A DNA stretch of 24,369 nucleotides from Clostridiales bacterium UBA2432 (GCA_002342805.1 DDQW01000066.1:1-24369), one strand, 5' to 3'; shown: positions 14,662 to 22,992, numbered from the stretch's first letter. Numbers and translations are program-made. The notes: generated by a model from the sequence alone, not told the origin.

Positions 14662-14690
14662 TTGACGTAAGATAGGCAAGGTGGTATGAT
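14662..14690 (+). promoter_or_regulatory. Promoter of the nrdD-thyA-folA operon
   Basis: TTGACG (14662-14667), 17-bp spacer, TATGAT (14685-14690). Each box matches five of six consensus bases. Its -10 covers an in-frame ATG at 14686, which therefore cannot be the nrdD start. Confidence 0.82.
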
Positions 14691-14721
14691 TATAGCAGTG
14701 AAATTTGAAAGGAGATCGATT

Positions 14722-17034
14722 ATGTTTGAGGTATTAAAGCGAGATCAAAGTCTCGTGCGTTTTGAGATGGGGAAAATTAAGGAAGCCATTAAAAAAGCAT
14801 TTGAGGCGACAGAAAAATTATATACAGAGGATATTCTGGACATACTCGTATTGAGGGTTACAGCAGATTTTCAAACAAAGATTAACAATAATATCGTTGC
14901 CATTGAAGATGTTCAAGATAGTGTAGAAAATGTTTTGGAACAAACAGGATATACAGATGTAGCTAAAGCATATATTCTCTATCGCAAACAACGAGAAAAA
15001 ATGCGTAATATGAAGTTAACGATTTTAGATTACAAAGAAATAGTGAATAATTATGTAAATGAAGAAGATTGGCGTGTTAAGGAAAATTCAACGGTAACAT
15101 ATTCGGTTGGTGGACTCATTCTTCATAATTCCGGCGCCATTACCGCCAATTACTGGCTAAGCGAAGTTTATGATGAAGAGATTTCAAAAGCACATAAAAA
15201 TTGTGATTTACATATTCATGATTTATCCATGTTAACTGGGTATTGCGCCGGATGGTCCTTGAAACAGTTAATTGAAGAGGGGCTTGGTGGTATTCCCGGT
15301 AAGATTACATCGGCTCCGGCATCTCATCTCTCTACATTATGTAACCAGATGGTGAATTTCCTAGGAATTATGCAAAATGAGTGGGCAGGAGCTCAAGCCT
15401 TTAGCTCCTTTGATACCTATTTAGCGCCTTTTGTTAAAGTGGATCATTTATCCTATAAAGAAGTAAAACAATGTATTCAAAGTTTCGTTTTTGGTGTTAA
15501 TACACCCAGTCGCTGGGGAACGCAATCCCCATTTTCCAATATTACCTTGGATTGGAAAGTTCCTAGTGACTTAGCTAATATAAAAGCCCTTGTCGGTGGA
15601 AAAGAATGTGATTTTTGCTATCGAGACTGTCAAGAAGAAATGGATATGATCAATAAAGCATTTATTGAAATCATGATTGAAGGCGATGCCAACGGACGAG
15701 GCTTTCAATACCCTATTCCGACATATTCCATCACCAGTGAATTTGATTGGGATGAGACGGAAAACAATCAATTGCTCTTTGAGATGACGGCAAAATACGG
15801 AACACCATATTTCTCAAATTATGTGAATAGTGATATGGAACCAAGCGATATTCGAAGCATGTGTTGTCGATTACGATTAGATCTTCGAGAGCTACGTAAA
15901 AAGCAAGGAGGTTTCTTTGGATCAGGCGAAAGTACGGGGTCTGTTGGAGTCGTTACAATCAACCTTCCTTCAATAGCCTATCAGTCCGAGAACGAGTCTG
16001 AATTTTATAATCGTTTAGGGCGAATGATGGATATTGCTGCTCGATCTTTACATATTAAACGCAAGGTTATTTCCAAACTTTTAAATGAAGGTTTATATCC
16101 ATATACTAAACGTTATTTAGGAAAGTTTGACAATCATTTTTCAACAATCGGTTTATTAGGCATGAACGAGGCCGGATTGAATGCGTCATGGTTAAGGAAA
16201 GACTTAACACATCAAGAGGTTCAAGCTTTTTCTGTGGATGTCCTTGATTTTATGCGCAATCGTTTGTCAGATTATCAAGAAAAATATGGCGATTTATTTA
16301 ACCTAGAAGCAACACCGGCAGAATCGACCAGCTATCGATTGGCAAAACACGACAAAAAACGTTTTGCTGGTATTGTTGCATCCGGTGATGACGAGACGCC
16401 ATATTACACAAATAGTACCAATCTACCGGTAGACTTTACGACAGATATTTTTGATGCTTTAGAGATCCAAGATGAATTACAGACGAAATATACGTCAGGA
16501 ACTGTTTTTCATGCATTTTTAGGTGAAAAGCTACCGGATTGGAAAGCAGCAGCTAAATTAGTAAAAACGATTGCTTCTAATTATCGTTTACCCTATTATA
16601 CAATTTCTCCAACCTATTCTATTTGTAGAGAACATGGATATTTACAAGGAGAACAATACCAATGTCCTGACTGCGGTAAGGCAACAGAAGTGTATTCACG
16701 AATTACCGGATATTATCGTCCGGTACAACATTGGAATGAAGGTAAGACTCAAGAATTTAAAGAACGTACACCGTATTTAAGCGAAGAAAAAACAATGGTG
16801 ACTTACCCTAACGTTTTATTGTTTACAACAAAAACTTGCCCAAATTGCCATGTGGCCAAGGAATATTTGAAAGATCATACATATAAAATAGTTGATGCTG
16901 AAGAAGAGAGTCAACTTGCAACAAAATATAATATTCGTACGGCTCCGACCTTGGTTATCCATGGAGAAGAAGATACAAATGACATTAAATATTTTACTGG
17001 ATTATCAGAGATAAGAGCATATTTATACGAGTAG
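14722..17034 (+). CDS. nrdD: Anaerobic ribonucleoside-triphosphate reductase with fused C-terminal redoxin domain
   Basis: 770 aa from the ATG at 14722, which has AAAGGAGA 6 bases upstream; the ATG at 14686 lies inside the promoter. Residues about 1-95 are an ATP-cone (VLKRDQSLVRFEMGKIKEAI). The NrdD body has LHNSGAITANYWLSEVYDEEI, HIHDLSM and SMCCRLRLDLREL. Near its end are a zinc-type set CREHGY...CPDCGK and the glycyl radical loop RITGYYRP with Gly663. Residues about 695-770 form an extra thioredoxin/glutaredoxin-like domain with CPNC at 706-709 and the cis-proline TAPT. This suggests electrons are delivered by a built-in redoxin rather than by formate. The enzyme reduces NTPs to dNTPs without oxygen and needs the radical-SAM activase NrdG, which is not adjacent. 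thyA follows after 21 bases. Confidence 0.94.
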   Translation: MFEVLKRDQSLVRFEMGKIKEAIKKAFEATEKLYTEDILDILVLRVTADFQTKINNNIVAIEDVQDSVENVLEQTGYTDVAKAYILYRKQREKMRNMKLTILDYKEIVNNYVNEEDWRVKENSTVTYSVGGLILHNSGAITANYWLSEVYDEEISKAHKNCDLHIHDLSMLTGYCAGWSLKQLIEEGLGGIPGKITSAPASHLSTLCNQMVNFLGIMQNEWAGAQAFSSFDTYLAPFVKVDHLSYKEVKQCIQSFVFGVNTPSRWGTQSPFSNITLDWKVPSDLANIKALVGGKECDFCYRDCQEEMDMINKAFIEIMIEGDANGRGFQYPIPTYSITSEFDWDETENNQLLFEMTAKYGTPYFSNYVNSDMEPSDIRSMCCRLRLDLRELRKKQGGFFGSGESTGSVGVVTINLPSIAYQSENESEFYNRLGRMMDIAARSLHIKRKVISKLLNEGLYPYTKRYLGKFDNHFSTIGLLGMNEAGLNASWLRKDLTHQEVQAFSVDVLDFMRNRLSDYQEKYGDLFNLEATPAESTSYRLAKHDKKRFAGIVASGDDETPYYTNSTNLPVDFTTDIFDALEIQDELQTKYTSGTVFHAFLGEKLPDWKAAAKLVKTIASNYRLPYYTISPTYSICREHGYLQGEQYQCPDCGKATEVYSRITGYYRPVQHWNEGKTQEFKERTPYLSEEKTMVTYPNVLLFTTKTCPNCHVAKEYLKDHTYKIVDAEEESQLATKYNIRTAPTLVIHGEEDTNDIKYFTGLSEIRAYLYE

Positions 17035-17058
17035 TACAATCTTGCTAAGGAGGTCATG

Positions 17059-17889
17059 ATGAGTTACGCAGATGATATTTTTATAAAAATGTGTCAAGAG
17101 ATTATTGAAGACGGTTATTCTTCAGAAGGCACCAAGGTACGACCGGTTTGGGATGATGGAGCTATGGCCCACACCGTCAAACGCTTTGGTCTTGTCAATC
17201 GATATGATTTGAGTCAAGAATTTCCGATTATGACGCTTAGACCAACAGCATTTAAAAGTTGCATTGATGAAATCCTTTGGATTTGGCAAAGGAAGTCAAA
17301 TAATATACATGAATTAAAGAGTAAAATATGGGACGCATGGGCAGATGAATCCGGTAGCATAGGAAAAGCATATGGATACCAATTGGGTGTTAAACATCAA
17401 TATAAAGAAGGACTTTTTGATCAAGTGGATCGTGTCTTATATGATTTGAAAAATGCACCTTACAGTCGTCGAATTATGACGAATATCTACGTGCATCAAG
17501 ATTTACATGAGATGAATTTATATCCATGCGCATATAGCATGACATTTAATGTGACGGGCAAGAAACTCAATGCAATTTTAAATCAACGATCAAACGATGT
17601 GTTGGTTGCCAATAATTGGAATGTTGTCCAATATGCAATTTTAGTTCATATGATTGCTATGGTGAGTGATCTTGAAGTGGGCGAACTTGTTCATGTTATT
17701 GCAGATGCTCATATTTATGATCGACATATACCCATTGTAAAAGACATGATTCAACGACCAACCTATCCGGCACCGGAGTTTAGAATCAATCGAAAAGTAA
17801 CGGATTTTTATGATTTTAAAGTCGAAGATTTTGAGTTGATTGATTATCAGAAAAATCCACAGATTAAAAACATACCTGTAGCAACCTAA
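17059..17889 (+). CDS. thyA: Thymidylate synthase
   Basis: 276 aa from the second of two adjacent ATGs; AAGGAGG ends 5 bases before 17059 but only 2 before 17056. The folate-dependent synthase converts dUMP to dTMP. Motifs seen are SIGKAYGYQLG (100-110), the phosphate-binding SRR (136-138), catalytic Cys157 in NLYPCAYSMTF, QRSND (176-180), NNWNVVQYAILVHMIA and HIYDRHI. The RSND box and the C-terminal KVTDFYDFKVEDFELIDY resemble the B. subtilis/phage phi3T-type ThyA more than the E. coli type. The reaction makes dihydrofolate, which the next gene, folA, recycles. It lies 21 bases after nrdD and 9 bases before folA, under the NrdR-controlled promoter. Confidence 0.95.
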   Translation: MSYADDIFIKMCQEIIEDGYSSEGTKVRPVWDDGAMAHTVKRFGLVNRYDLSQEFPIMTLRPTAFKSCIDEILWIWQRKSNNIHELKSKIWDAWADESGSIGKAYGYQLGVKHQYKEGLFDQVDRVLYDLKNAPYSRRIMTNIYVHQDLHEMNLYPCAYSMTFNVTGKKLNAILNQRSNDVLVANNWNVVQYAILVHMIAMVSDLEVGELVHVIADAHIYDRHIPIVKDMIQRPTYPAPEFRINRKVTDFYDFKVEDFELIDYQKNPQIKNIPVAT

Positions 17890-17898
17890 GGAGAGATG

Positions 17899-18414
17899 AT
17901 GAATTTAATCGTAGCTTGTGATCAAGAATTTAGTATCGGTAAAGACGGAAAATTGTTGACGTATTTACCGGAAGATTTAAAACGATTTAAAAAAATAACC
18001 ATGGGCAATATTATGATTATGGGTAGAAAAACAATTGACTCTCTTCCGGGAGGGCGGCTCTTGCCCAATCGAGAAACTTGGATTTTGACCCATGATCTTA
18101 AGTATAGCAAAGATGGAGCGCATGTATTTCATTCTCTTAAAGAGATAAAAGAATATGTCGTGCACAATAGAATCGATACATCGACTATATTCGTATGTGG
18201 TGGTGCAGAAATTTATCAACTTTTTTTGCCCTATTGTACTAAAGCGTATATGACCATCATTAATCAAAATTTTGCTGGGGATATACATATACCCAATATC
18301 AATATATTGCCGGGGTGGTATTTAAGTTATCGCTCAGAAGAACAAAGATATAAAGATGTGTCATATCAGTATATGAATTATGAAAATAAAACTTATACAC
18401 AGTTTACATTGTAG
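17899..18414 (+). CDS. folA: Dihydrofolate reductase
   Basis: 171 aa from the second of two adjacent ATGs (17896 and 17899), chosen because AAGGAG ends 5 bases before it. The enzyme reduces dihydrofolate with NADPH to regenerate the cofactor used by ThyA. Motifs: IVACDQEFSIGKDGKL, LPEDLKRFKKIT with Glu26 as the active-site acid, IMGRKTIDSLPGGRLLPNR (the NADPH-binding region), and VCGGAEIYQLFLP. The usual Pro-Trp before the acidic residue reads Leu-Thr here, a change I recall from other clostridial enzymes. It lies 9 bases after thyA and ends the NrdR operon. No clear terminator follows before the next gene. Confidence 0.95.
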   Translation: MNLIVACDQEFSIGKDGKLLTYLPEDLKRFKKITMGNIMIMGRKTIDSLPGGRLLPNRETWILTHDLKYSKDGAHVFHSLKEIKEYVVHNRIDTSTIFVCGGAEIYQLFLPYCTKAYMTIINQNFAGDIHIPNINILPGWYLSYRSEEQRYKDVSYQYMNYENKTYTQFTL

Positions 18415-18435
18415 ATGCACATAAATAGTTAGGCC

Positions 18436-18463
18436 TTTTCAATTTTTCAAACTCCTCTATAAT
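18436..18463 (+). promoter_or_regulatory. Candidate promoter of the DUF5702/TadE cluster
   Basis: TTTTCA (18436-18441), 16-bp spacer, TATAAT (18458-18463). The -10 is perfect, the -35 weak. A start near 18470 would leave a leader of about 30 bases that lacks the left arm of the inverted repeat at 18448-18497. Confidence 0.45.
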
Positions 18464-18497
18464 AGTTCTTAAGCAGAATTATGAAAGGAGGAGTTTG
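18448..18497 (+). promoter_or_regulatory. Inverted repeat that can pair with the Shine-Dalgarno site
   Basis: CAAACTCCTC (18448-18457) is the perfect reverse complement of GAGGAGTTTG (18488-18497), with 30 bases between. The right arm contains most of the ribosome site for the 18500 gene. In an mRNA that includes both arms the site would be sequestered. Confidence 0.65.
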
Positions 18498-18499
18498 TA

Positions 18500-21400
18500 A
18501 TTAAAGGAAGTATTACCGTTTTTTTCAGTATAACCATTTTGTGTATTATTACGTGTTTGGCAACCATGTTAGAACTAACGCGAACACGAATTTTAGAAGT
18601 TGAATTAAGTTCCAATACAAATAATGCAGCGCATAGTGTATTAAGTCAATATGATCCGGTTTTGTTTCATGAATATGGTCTTCTTGCAGGGGAGCAAGGA
18701 CGTCACATCGATGAGATTATTCAATCCAGTCTTGATATTAATTTTTTTCCATCCCAATATCCAAAAAATGAATATGTTATTGATTATTTTCTTTTTAATA
18801 ATCAACATGAAAATGAATCCAAGATAATGGAACCAAGGTCTTTTGAATATTCCCTAGACTATGAAGCTTTTCTAGAGGCTGATTATGCCTATCCCAAAGA
18901 ACAAATTCTTGAATATATGTATCCCCGACAATTTTATCTGCTTGCAGAGCCATTTTTAGACAAATTAAATCTATTAAGTGAAACCTCAAAGTCATCCAAA
19001 ATCATTGAAGAAAAATCAGAACTCGTTTCAGAACTCGAGGTCTTTAATTCTTATACAAAGGATTTGATGCGATATCTTGATGGGGTTATTATCGATTCTA
19101 AAGGTGTTTCGAAGATTCATTTTGAAGAGCCTTACATAAGAAAATTATCATTTGAGCAGGTTTCTTATCAATATTTTCCGGATGAATATGCGAAGGTGTA
19201 TCAAAAAAATATTATTTTACTCCCACATGTTTTGGAAGATATAGATGAAGGAATTCGTCAGGTAAACCCTATACTTGACGATATAGTAACCTATGATATT
19301 TATGATGTGAATTGGGAAAATCCTGATCAAGCTAAGGATGAAGAGAGGATACCTGATTTATTAGATGAATTAGAAGATATTGAAAAGCGATTTATAACAC
19401 CTTCTTATGAAGCGCTTAGGGAAGTGAAAGATATCATTGGAACACATGAAAAGGCATTAGCAGTTATTGCTTCCTATAGTTCAATGAGTCAAGAATCCTT
19501 AGAAAAAATTAATGGATTTCAAGAACGACTTAAAAATGAAGAACAGATGATATCAGGATTAGCGGATAGCATGAATGAAGAGTTAGATGAAATTAAAGCA
19601 GAAGTAGATTTGAATTCTATGGAGTTTGAAGAGGTAAACAACTTGAATCTCCTTCATGAAAGGCTAACAACAAATCTTGAAGGATTAAAAGCGTGTGAAG
19701 ATGATTTGGATCGTTTGATACACTATCTGGATAATTACATTATTCGCAAATACAATGCCTTAAAAGAAGAGGCAAATATGTCCACGGATTTAATGAACTT
19801 TATTGACTTGTTTGTAAAATCAAAATTTGGTCATAGTCAAGAGACGCTTAAAGAGATCGATATAGATACACTTATAAGCAATATTCATCAACATATGCGT
19901 GGGTATACTACCGATGTTTTTCTTGATTATCAAGATATGAATATGGACGTGGAAAGTGAAGAAGAAGAAAAATACGAGAAACAAGTCAATACCTTGAGCA
20001 ATTTAGATCTAGTCAAAACATTAAATATACAAGGGGTTGAAGGCTTATACCCATACTTAACTGTTGATCAAACGCTGTTGCCATCACACTTACTTTCTAT
20101 AGATGCAGCATCGGATGGAATTCAAGATGCTACAAATGTATTGGATGACCTTAGTAAACTATCGCTACTTGCAAAAAATACCCATGAGAAAATTTTGTTT
20201 AATGAATATGTTGTTGGGATGTTTTCGTCCATTGCGTCTCAAGTTGATCCAAATGCAAAAAGTTTGAGTGGATTTGCCTTAAGTGATCATTTTTTAGAGT
20301 ATGAAGTAGAGTATGTTTTAGGAGGTCAATTTAACGAGGTAAAAAATCTTGAACGTGTGTTAGCCATTATCTTTGGAATTCGAGTGCTTTGCAATGTCAT
20401 TCATCTAACGATTGATCAAGTAAAGAGAGAGACAATTTTAAGCATTGCAAATACAATAGCCGGTTGGTGGACCGGAGGTGTTGGAGGAGTAATCCTAGCT
20501 GTTGTAATTGGATTGTGTTGGGCCATGATGGAAGCAATGATTGATGTGTTCCTATTGACATCCGGAGAACGAGTTCCGTTTATTAAAACGTCATCAACGT
20601 GGTATAGTTCGCTTGATGGTAATTGGGAAGAATTTTTCAATGCATCCGTTCGACGTGCTCAAAATGAAATGTCGACCTATATTAAGGACACAGGTGAATT
20701 TACGAAAGATGCTGTAGATGACATACAAAAAGTTCTTGATGATTCTTTGCCAATAGGAAACGCATTAAAAAATTTAGACCGGACAAATGTCGAAGAGTCA
20801 ATGAAAAGTTCCCTCAATACCATTGCAGAAGAGATGAATGTTCAAATTGATGTTGCCAATCATTCCATTGATCAAACCATTGAAGAGCAATTGGATTTAT
20901 ATTTATCAAGGACTTTAGATGAAAGCACAAAAGAAGATATTACCTATGATGAAGAATTGGATACAGAGGTGATTGGACTTATTGAAGCCATGCAATCGAG
21001 CGTGGATTCATATGTACTTGATACGGACACAAATTTATCTGAGCTGGTTGGTATTCGAGAGACTGTGCTTGATGCTTACCAAACTCAAATCAATGAGCTA
21101 AAAGAAAAAACGGCACAAAAACACAAAGAAATCTATAGTAAAGCTGCAAATATGGCAAGTGAAGAGCTAAAAAGTTATATTGATGATAAAGTTAAAGAAG
21201 GGTGTGAGATAACAACAGATCTCTTGACAAAAAAAGCCGATGAAATAAAAAAAGATATGAAAGGGACGATGACCAAAGAGACAAAGAAAAAATTCGGCAT
21301 AAAAAACCTTATTCCTAGTCTCAATTATAAAGATTATTTACGTTTATTATTACTTTTAGACCAACAAGATGAAACAGTGAAAATGGCAAGAGTGATGGAT

Positions 21401-21580
21401 CTTATCCAGATGAATATTCAAAAAAAATATGATAATTATGAGAAGTCTTTTATGAACTACTATAGAGGTGTGCATATAGAAACGACGATAAAGGCACCGG
21501 TGAATAATCAGTTACCAGTGCATGAACGGTTAAAAAATAAGGTGTGGGAGTATCATGTTGAAGAAAGTGCAATGTATTGA
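18500..21580 (+). CDS. Large DUF5702-type membrane-anchored protein (Tad pilus-associated family)
   Basis: 1026 aa if it starts at the ATT at 18500. The in-frame TTG at 18539 has no ribosome site and would cut the N-terminal helix in half, whereas AAAGGAGG sits 8 bases before 18500 and gives IKGSITVFFSITIL, the type of N terminus seen in DUF5702 and pilin-like proteins. After this helix come YDPVLFHEYGLLA, typical of the family, and long charged, coiled-coil regions (about 265-420 and 750-960). A hydrophobic Gly-rich segment lies at about 654-685 (GWWTGGVGGVILAVVIG). The protein is probably anchored in the membrane with a large outer part. Its end overlaps the next TadE-like gene by 26 bases. 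A 7-codon ORF (18481-18504) overlaps the proposed start and could couple translation. No Tad ATPase or platform genes are in the window. Confidence 0.78.
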   Translation: MKGSITVFFSITILCIITCLATMLELTRTRILEVELSSNTNNAAHSVLSQYDPVLFHEYGLLAGEQGRHIDEIIQSSLDINFFPSQYPKNEYVIDYFLFNNQHENESKIMEPRSFEYSLDYEAFLEADYAYPKEQILEYMYPRQFYLLAEPFLDKLNLLSETSKSSKIIEEKSELVSELEVFNSYTKDLMRYLDGVIIDSKGVSKIHFEEPYIRKLSFEQVSYQYFPDEYAKVYQKNIILLPHVLEDIDEGIRQVNPILDDIVTYDIYDVNWENPDQAKDEERIPDLLDELEDIEKRFITPSYEALREVKDIIGTHEKALAVIASYSSMSQESLEKINGFQERLKNEEQMISGLADSMNEELDEIKAEVDLNSMEFEEVNNLNLLHERLTTNLEGLKACEDDLDRLIHYLDNYIIRKYNALKEEANMSTDLMNFIDLFVKSKFGHSQETLKEIDIDTLISNIHQHMRGYTTDVFLDYQDMNMDVESEEEEKYEKQVNTLSNLDLVKTLNIQGVEGLYPYLTVDQTLLPSHLLSIDAASDGIQDATNVLDDLSKLSLLAKNTHEKILFNEYVVGMFSSIASQVDPNAKSLSGFALSDHFLEYEVEYVLGGQFNEVKNLERVLAIIFGIRVLCNVIHLTIDQVKRETILSIANTIAGWWTGGVGGVILAVVIGLCWAMMEAMIDVFLLTSGERVPFIKTSSTWYSSLDGNWEEFFNASVRRAQNEMSTYIKDTGEFTKDAVDDIQKVLDDSLPIGNALKNLDRTNVEESMKSSLNTIAEEMNVQIDVANHSIDQTIEEQLDLYLSRTLDESTKEDITYDEELDTEVIGLIEAMQSSVDSYVLDTDTNLSELVGIRETVLDAYQTQINELKEKTAQKHKEIYSKAANMASEELKSYIDDKVKEGCEITTDLLTKKADEIKKDMKGTMTKETKKKFGIKNLIPSLNYKDYLRLLLLLDQQDETVKMARVMDLIQMNIQKKYDNYEKSFMNYYRGVHIETTIKAPVNNQLPVHERLKNKVWEYHVEESAMY

Positions 21581-22643
21581 AGGAAGTGTAAGTATTGAGT
21601 CAGCACTAATCATTCCGATGATAATGGGTGTGTTTATTTTTTTTATGAGCATGATGCAAGTCGTGTATACTCATGGAAAAGTTCAAATTGCTTTAAATGA
21701 AGTTTGTAAAGACCTTACATACGATAGCTATGTTTTTAGTGAATTGGGGGTTATCAAAGTAAATCAGGCTCTATATTCAAAAGGCTTAGAACAATCAATT
21801 TCAGTGGATGATTTATACGTACTCAAAGAACAGTTAGTTGAAGCCGTTCCAAAAGTGGCGTCAGATTTACGGGAGTTAAGATTTTCATCTTTGTCAGCAG
21901 AAGTTTCTATAGATAACATGAATAACATCATAGAAGAAAAATCGGACATCATGGATGTTATTGTGAGTCTACATGGGGTAATTACTGAATTATCCCAAAG
22001 TATTGGAACAGAGAGTGGGTATTTTATTAATACCATGTTGCTCCGTGTTTATGTCAATGAAAAGCTGGGTGAATATTTAAGTGACCTTGATGTAAATTAT
22101 TCCTTGATGCATGTGTCCGGATTTTTAGAAGATCAAAGTGGGCAAATTATATTAAGCACGGAACATCACATTCCAATACTTTTTATGCGTCAAAAAATAC
22201 ATTTAAAAAATGGTGGGTATTTTCACTCGTTTACAGGGGTGGGAAAATTCAGTGAATCATACAATAAAATCATTCAAACAAGTCAATATGGAAAGGAAAA
22301 AGAAGAACAAACTTCAGAAGATGAGGATCAAGATGGATTTGCTAAAACGGTATATGTTACTGAGCATGGTTCAAAATATCATAAAAATCAGCAATGCTTT
22401 CATATAAAAGTGAATGTAAGCCGTGTCCGCTTAAGTAACGTAGCAGGAAAACGTCCGTGTGAGTATTGTGGTGATGGCATAGATGAATTGCCGGATAATA
22501 CGTCTGCCTATACAACAAAAAATAGTCAGGTTTTTCATATCGATAATCAATGCCATTCGATTTATCATCATATAACACAATTTTCAGAAAAGGAAGCGAT
22601 TACTAAGGGATATAGTCCTTGCAAATCGTGTTCAAGAAAGTAG
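21555..22643 (+). CDS. TadE-like pilin-like protein with two C-terminal Ada-like Cys/His modules
   Basis: 362 aa. The N terminus is class III prepilin-like: basic leader, then EG followed by SVSIE, placing Glu at +5 after Gly10, and a hydrophobic helix to about residue 38, as in TadE/TadF proteins cut by a prepilin peptidase. The middle (40-255) is a mixed, unfamiliar domain. Residues about 265-362 hold two similar modules, each VY/AYxT-x-H-x4-C-x20-22-C-x2-C: His276, Cys281, Cys302, Cys305 and His328, Cys333, Cys356, Cys359. These resemble the small Ada-type zinc-binding fold found in competence or nuclease-like proteins. The ATG is inside the end of the DUF5702 gene (26-base overlap), with TGGGAG upstream. 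It is followed directly by a second TadE-like gene. Confidence 0.8.
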   Translation: MLKKVQCIEGSVSIESALIIPMIMGVFIFFMSMMQVVYTHGKVQIALNEVCKDLTYDSYVFSELGVIKVNQALYSKGLEQSISVDDLYVLKEQLVEAVPKVASDLRELRFSSLSAEVSIDNMNNIIEEKSDIMDVIVSLHGVITELSQSIGTESGYFINTMLLRVYVNEKLGEYLSDLDVNYSLMHVSGFLEDQSGQIILSTEHHIPILFMRQKIHLKNGGYFHSFTGVGKFSESYNKIIQTSQYGKEKEEQTSEDEDQDGFAKTVYVTEHGSKYHKNQQCFHIKVNVSRVRLSNVAGKRPCEYCGDGIDELPDNTSAYTTKNSQVFHIDNQCHSIYHHITQFSEKEAITKGYSPCKSCSRK

Positions 22644-22651
22644 GTGAACAA

Positions 22652-22960
22652 ATGCTGAAAAAGAATGAAGGAAGTATTTTAATTGAAACAGCCATTATTA
22701 TGCAGTTATGTATTATGTGTGTCTTAGGGTTAATTGGAATGACGGTAAAATATCATTATTCAATCACGAATGATTTGTATTCGGATATCAACGGATATTA
22801 TAGTTGTGATACCTTGCCTAAATCAGATCAAGTTGATCGAATAAAAAAAATACAACAGTTAAAGTTTATAGATGATATAACAGACCAAGTTTTAATCTCT
22901 AGTGTAATCAAACAAAAATATGAGAAAGGTTTAAAAAAGATCCAACTTATATTAGAATAG
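22652..22960 (+). CDS. Short TadE-like pilin-like protein
   Basis: 102 aa from the ATG at 22652, which has AGGTG 5 bases upstream and lies 8 bases past the previous stop; an in-frame TTG at 22619 would overlap the previous gene and lacks a site. The N terminus MLKKNEG then SILIE again matches the G/xxxxE prepilin cut site (Gly7, Glu12), followed by a hydrophobic helix to about residue 33. The rest is short, charged and probably outside the membrane, with one Cys. It closes the three-gene cluster begun at 18500. It may be a minor pilin or pseudopilin; the family call rests on the N terminus only. Confidence 0.7.
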   Translation: MLKKNEGSILIETAIIMQLCIMCVLGLIGMTVKYHYSITNDLYSDINGYYSCDTLPKSDQVDRIKKIQQLKFIDDITDQVLISSVIKQKYEKGLKKIQLILE

Positions 22961-22992
22961 TATTAGAAAGAAATAAAACTTCGATATTATCC

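Noticed and set aside
14686..14721. Longer nrdD start at ATG 14686
   Set aside because: The ATG lies inside the promoter -10 (TATGAT 14685-14690) and has no ribosome site; ATG 14722 has AAAGGAGA upstream and matches the usual NrdD N terminus.
18539..18541. TTG at 18539 as start of the DUF5702-type gene
   Set aside because: No ribosome site lies before it and it would remove half of the N-terminal hydrophobic helix that the frame encodes upstream.
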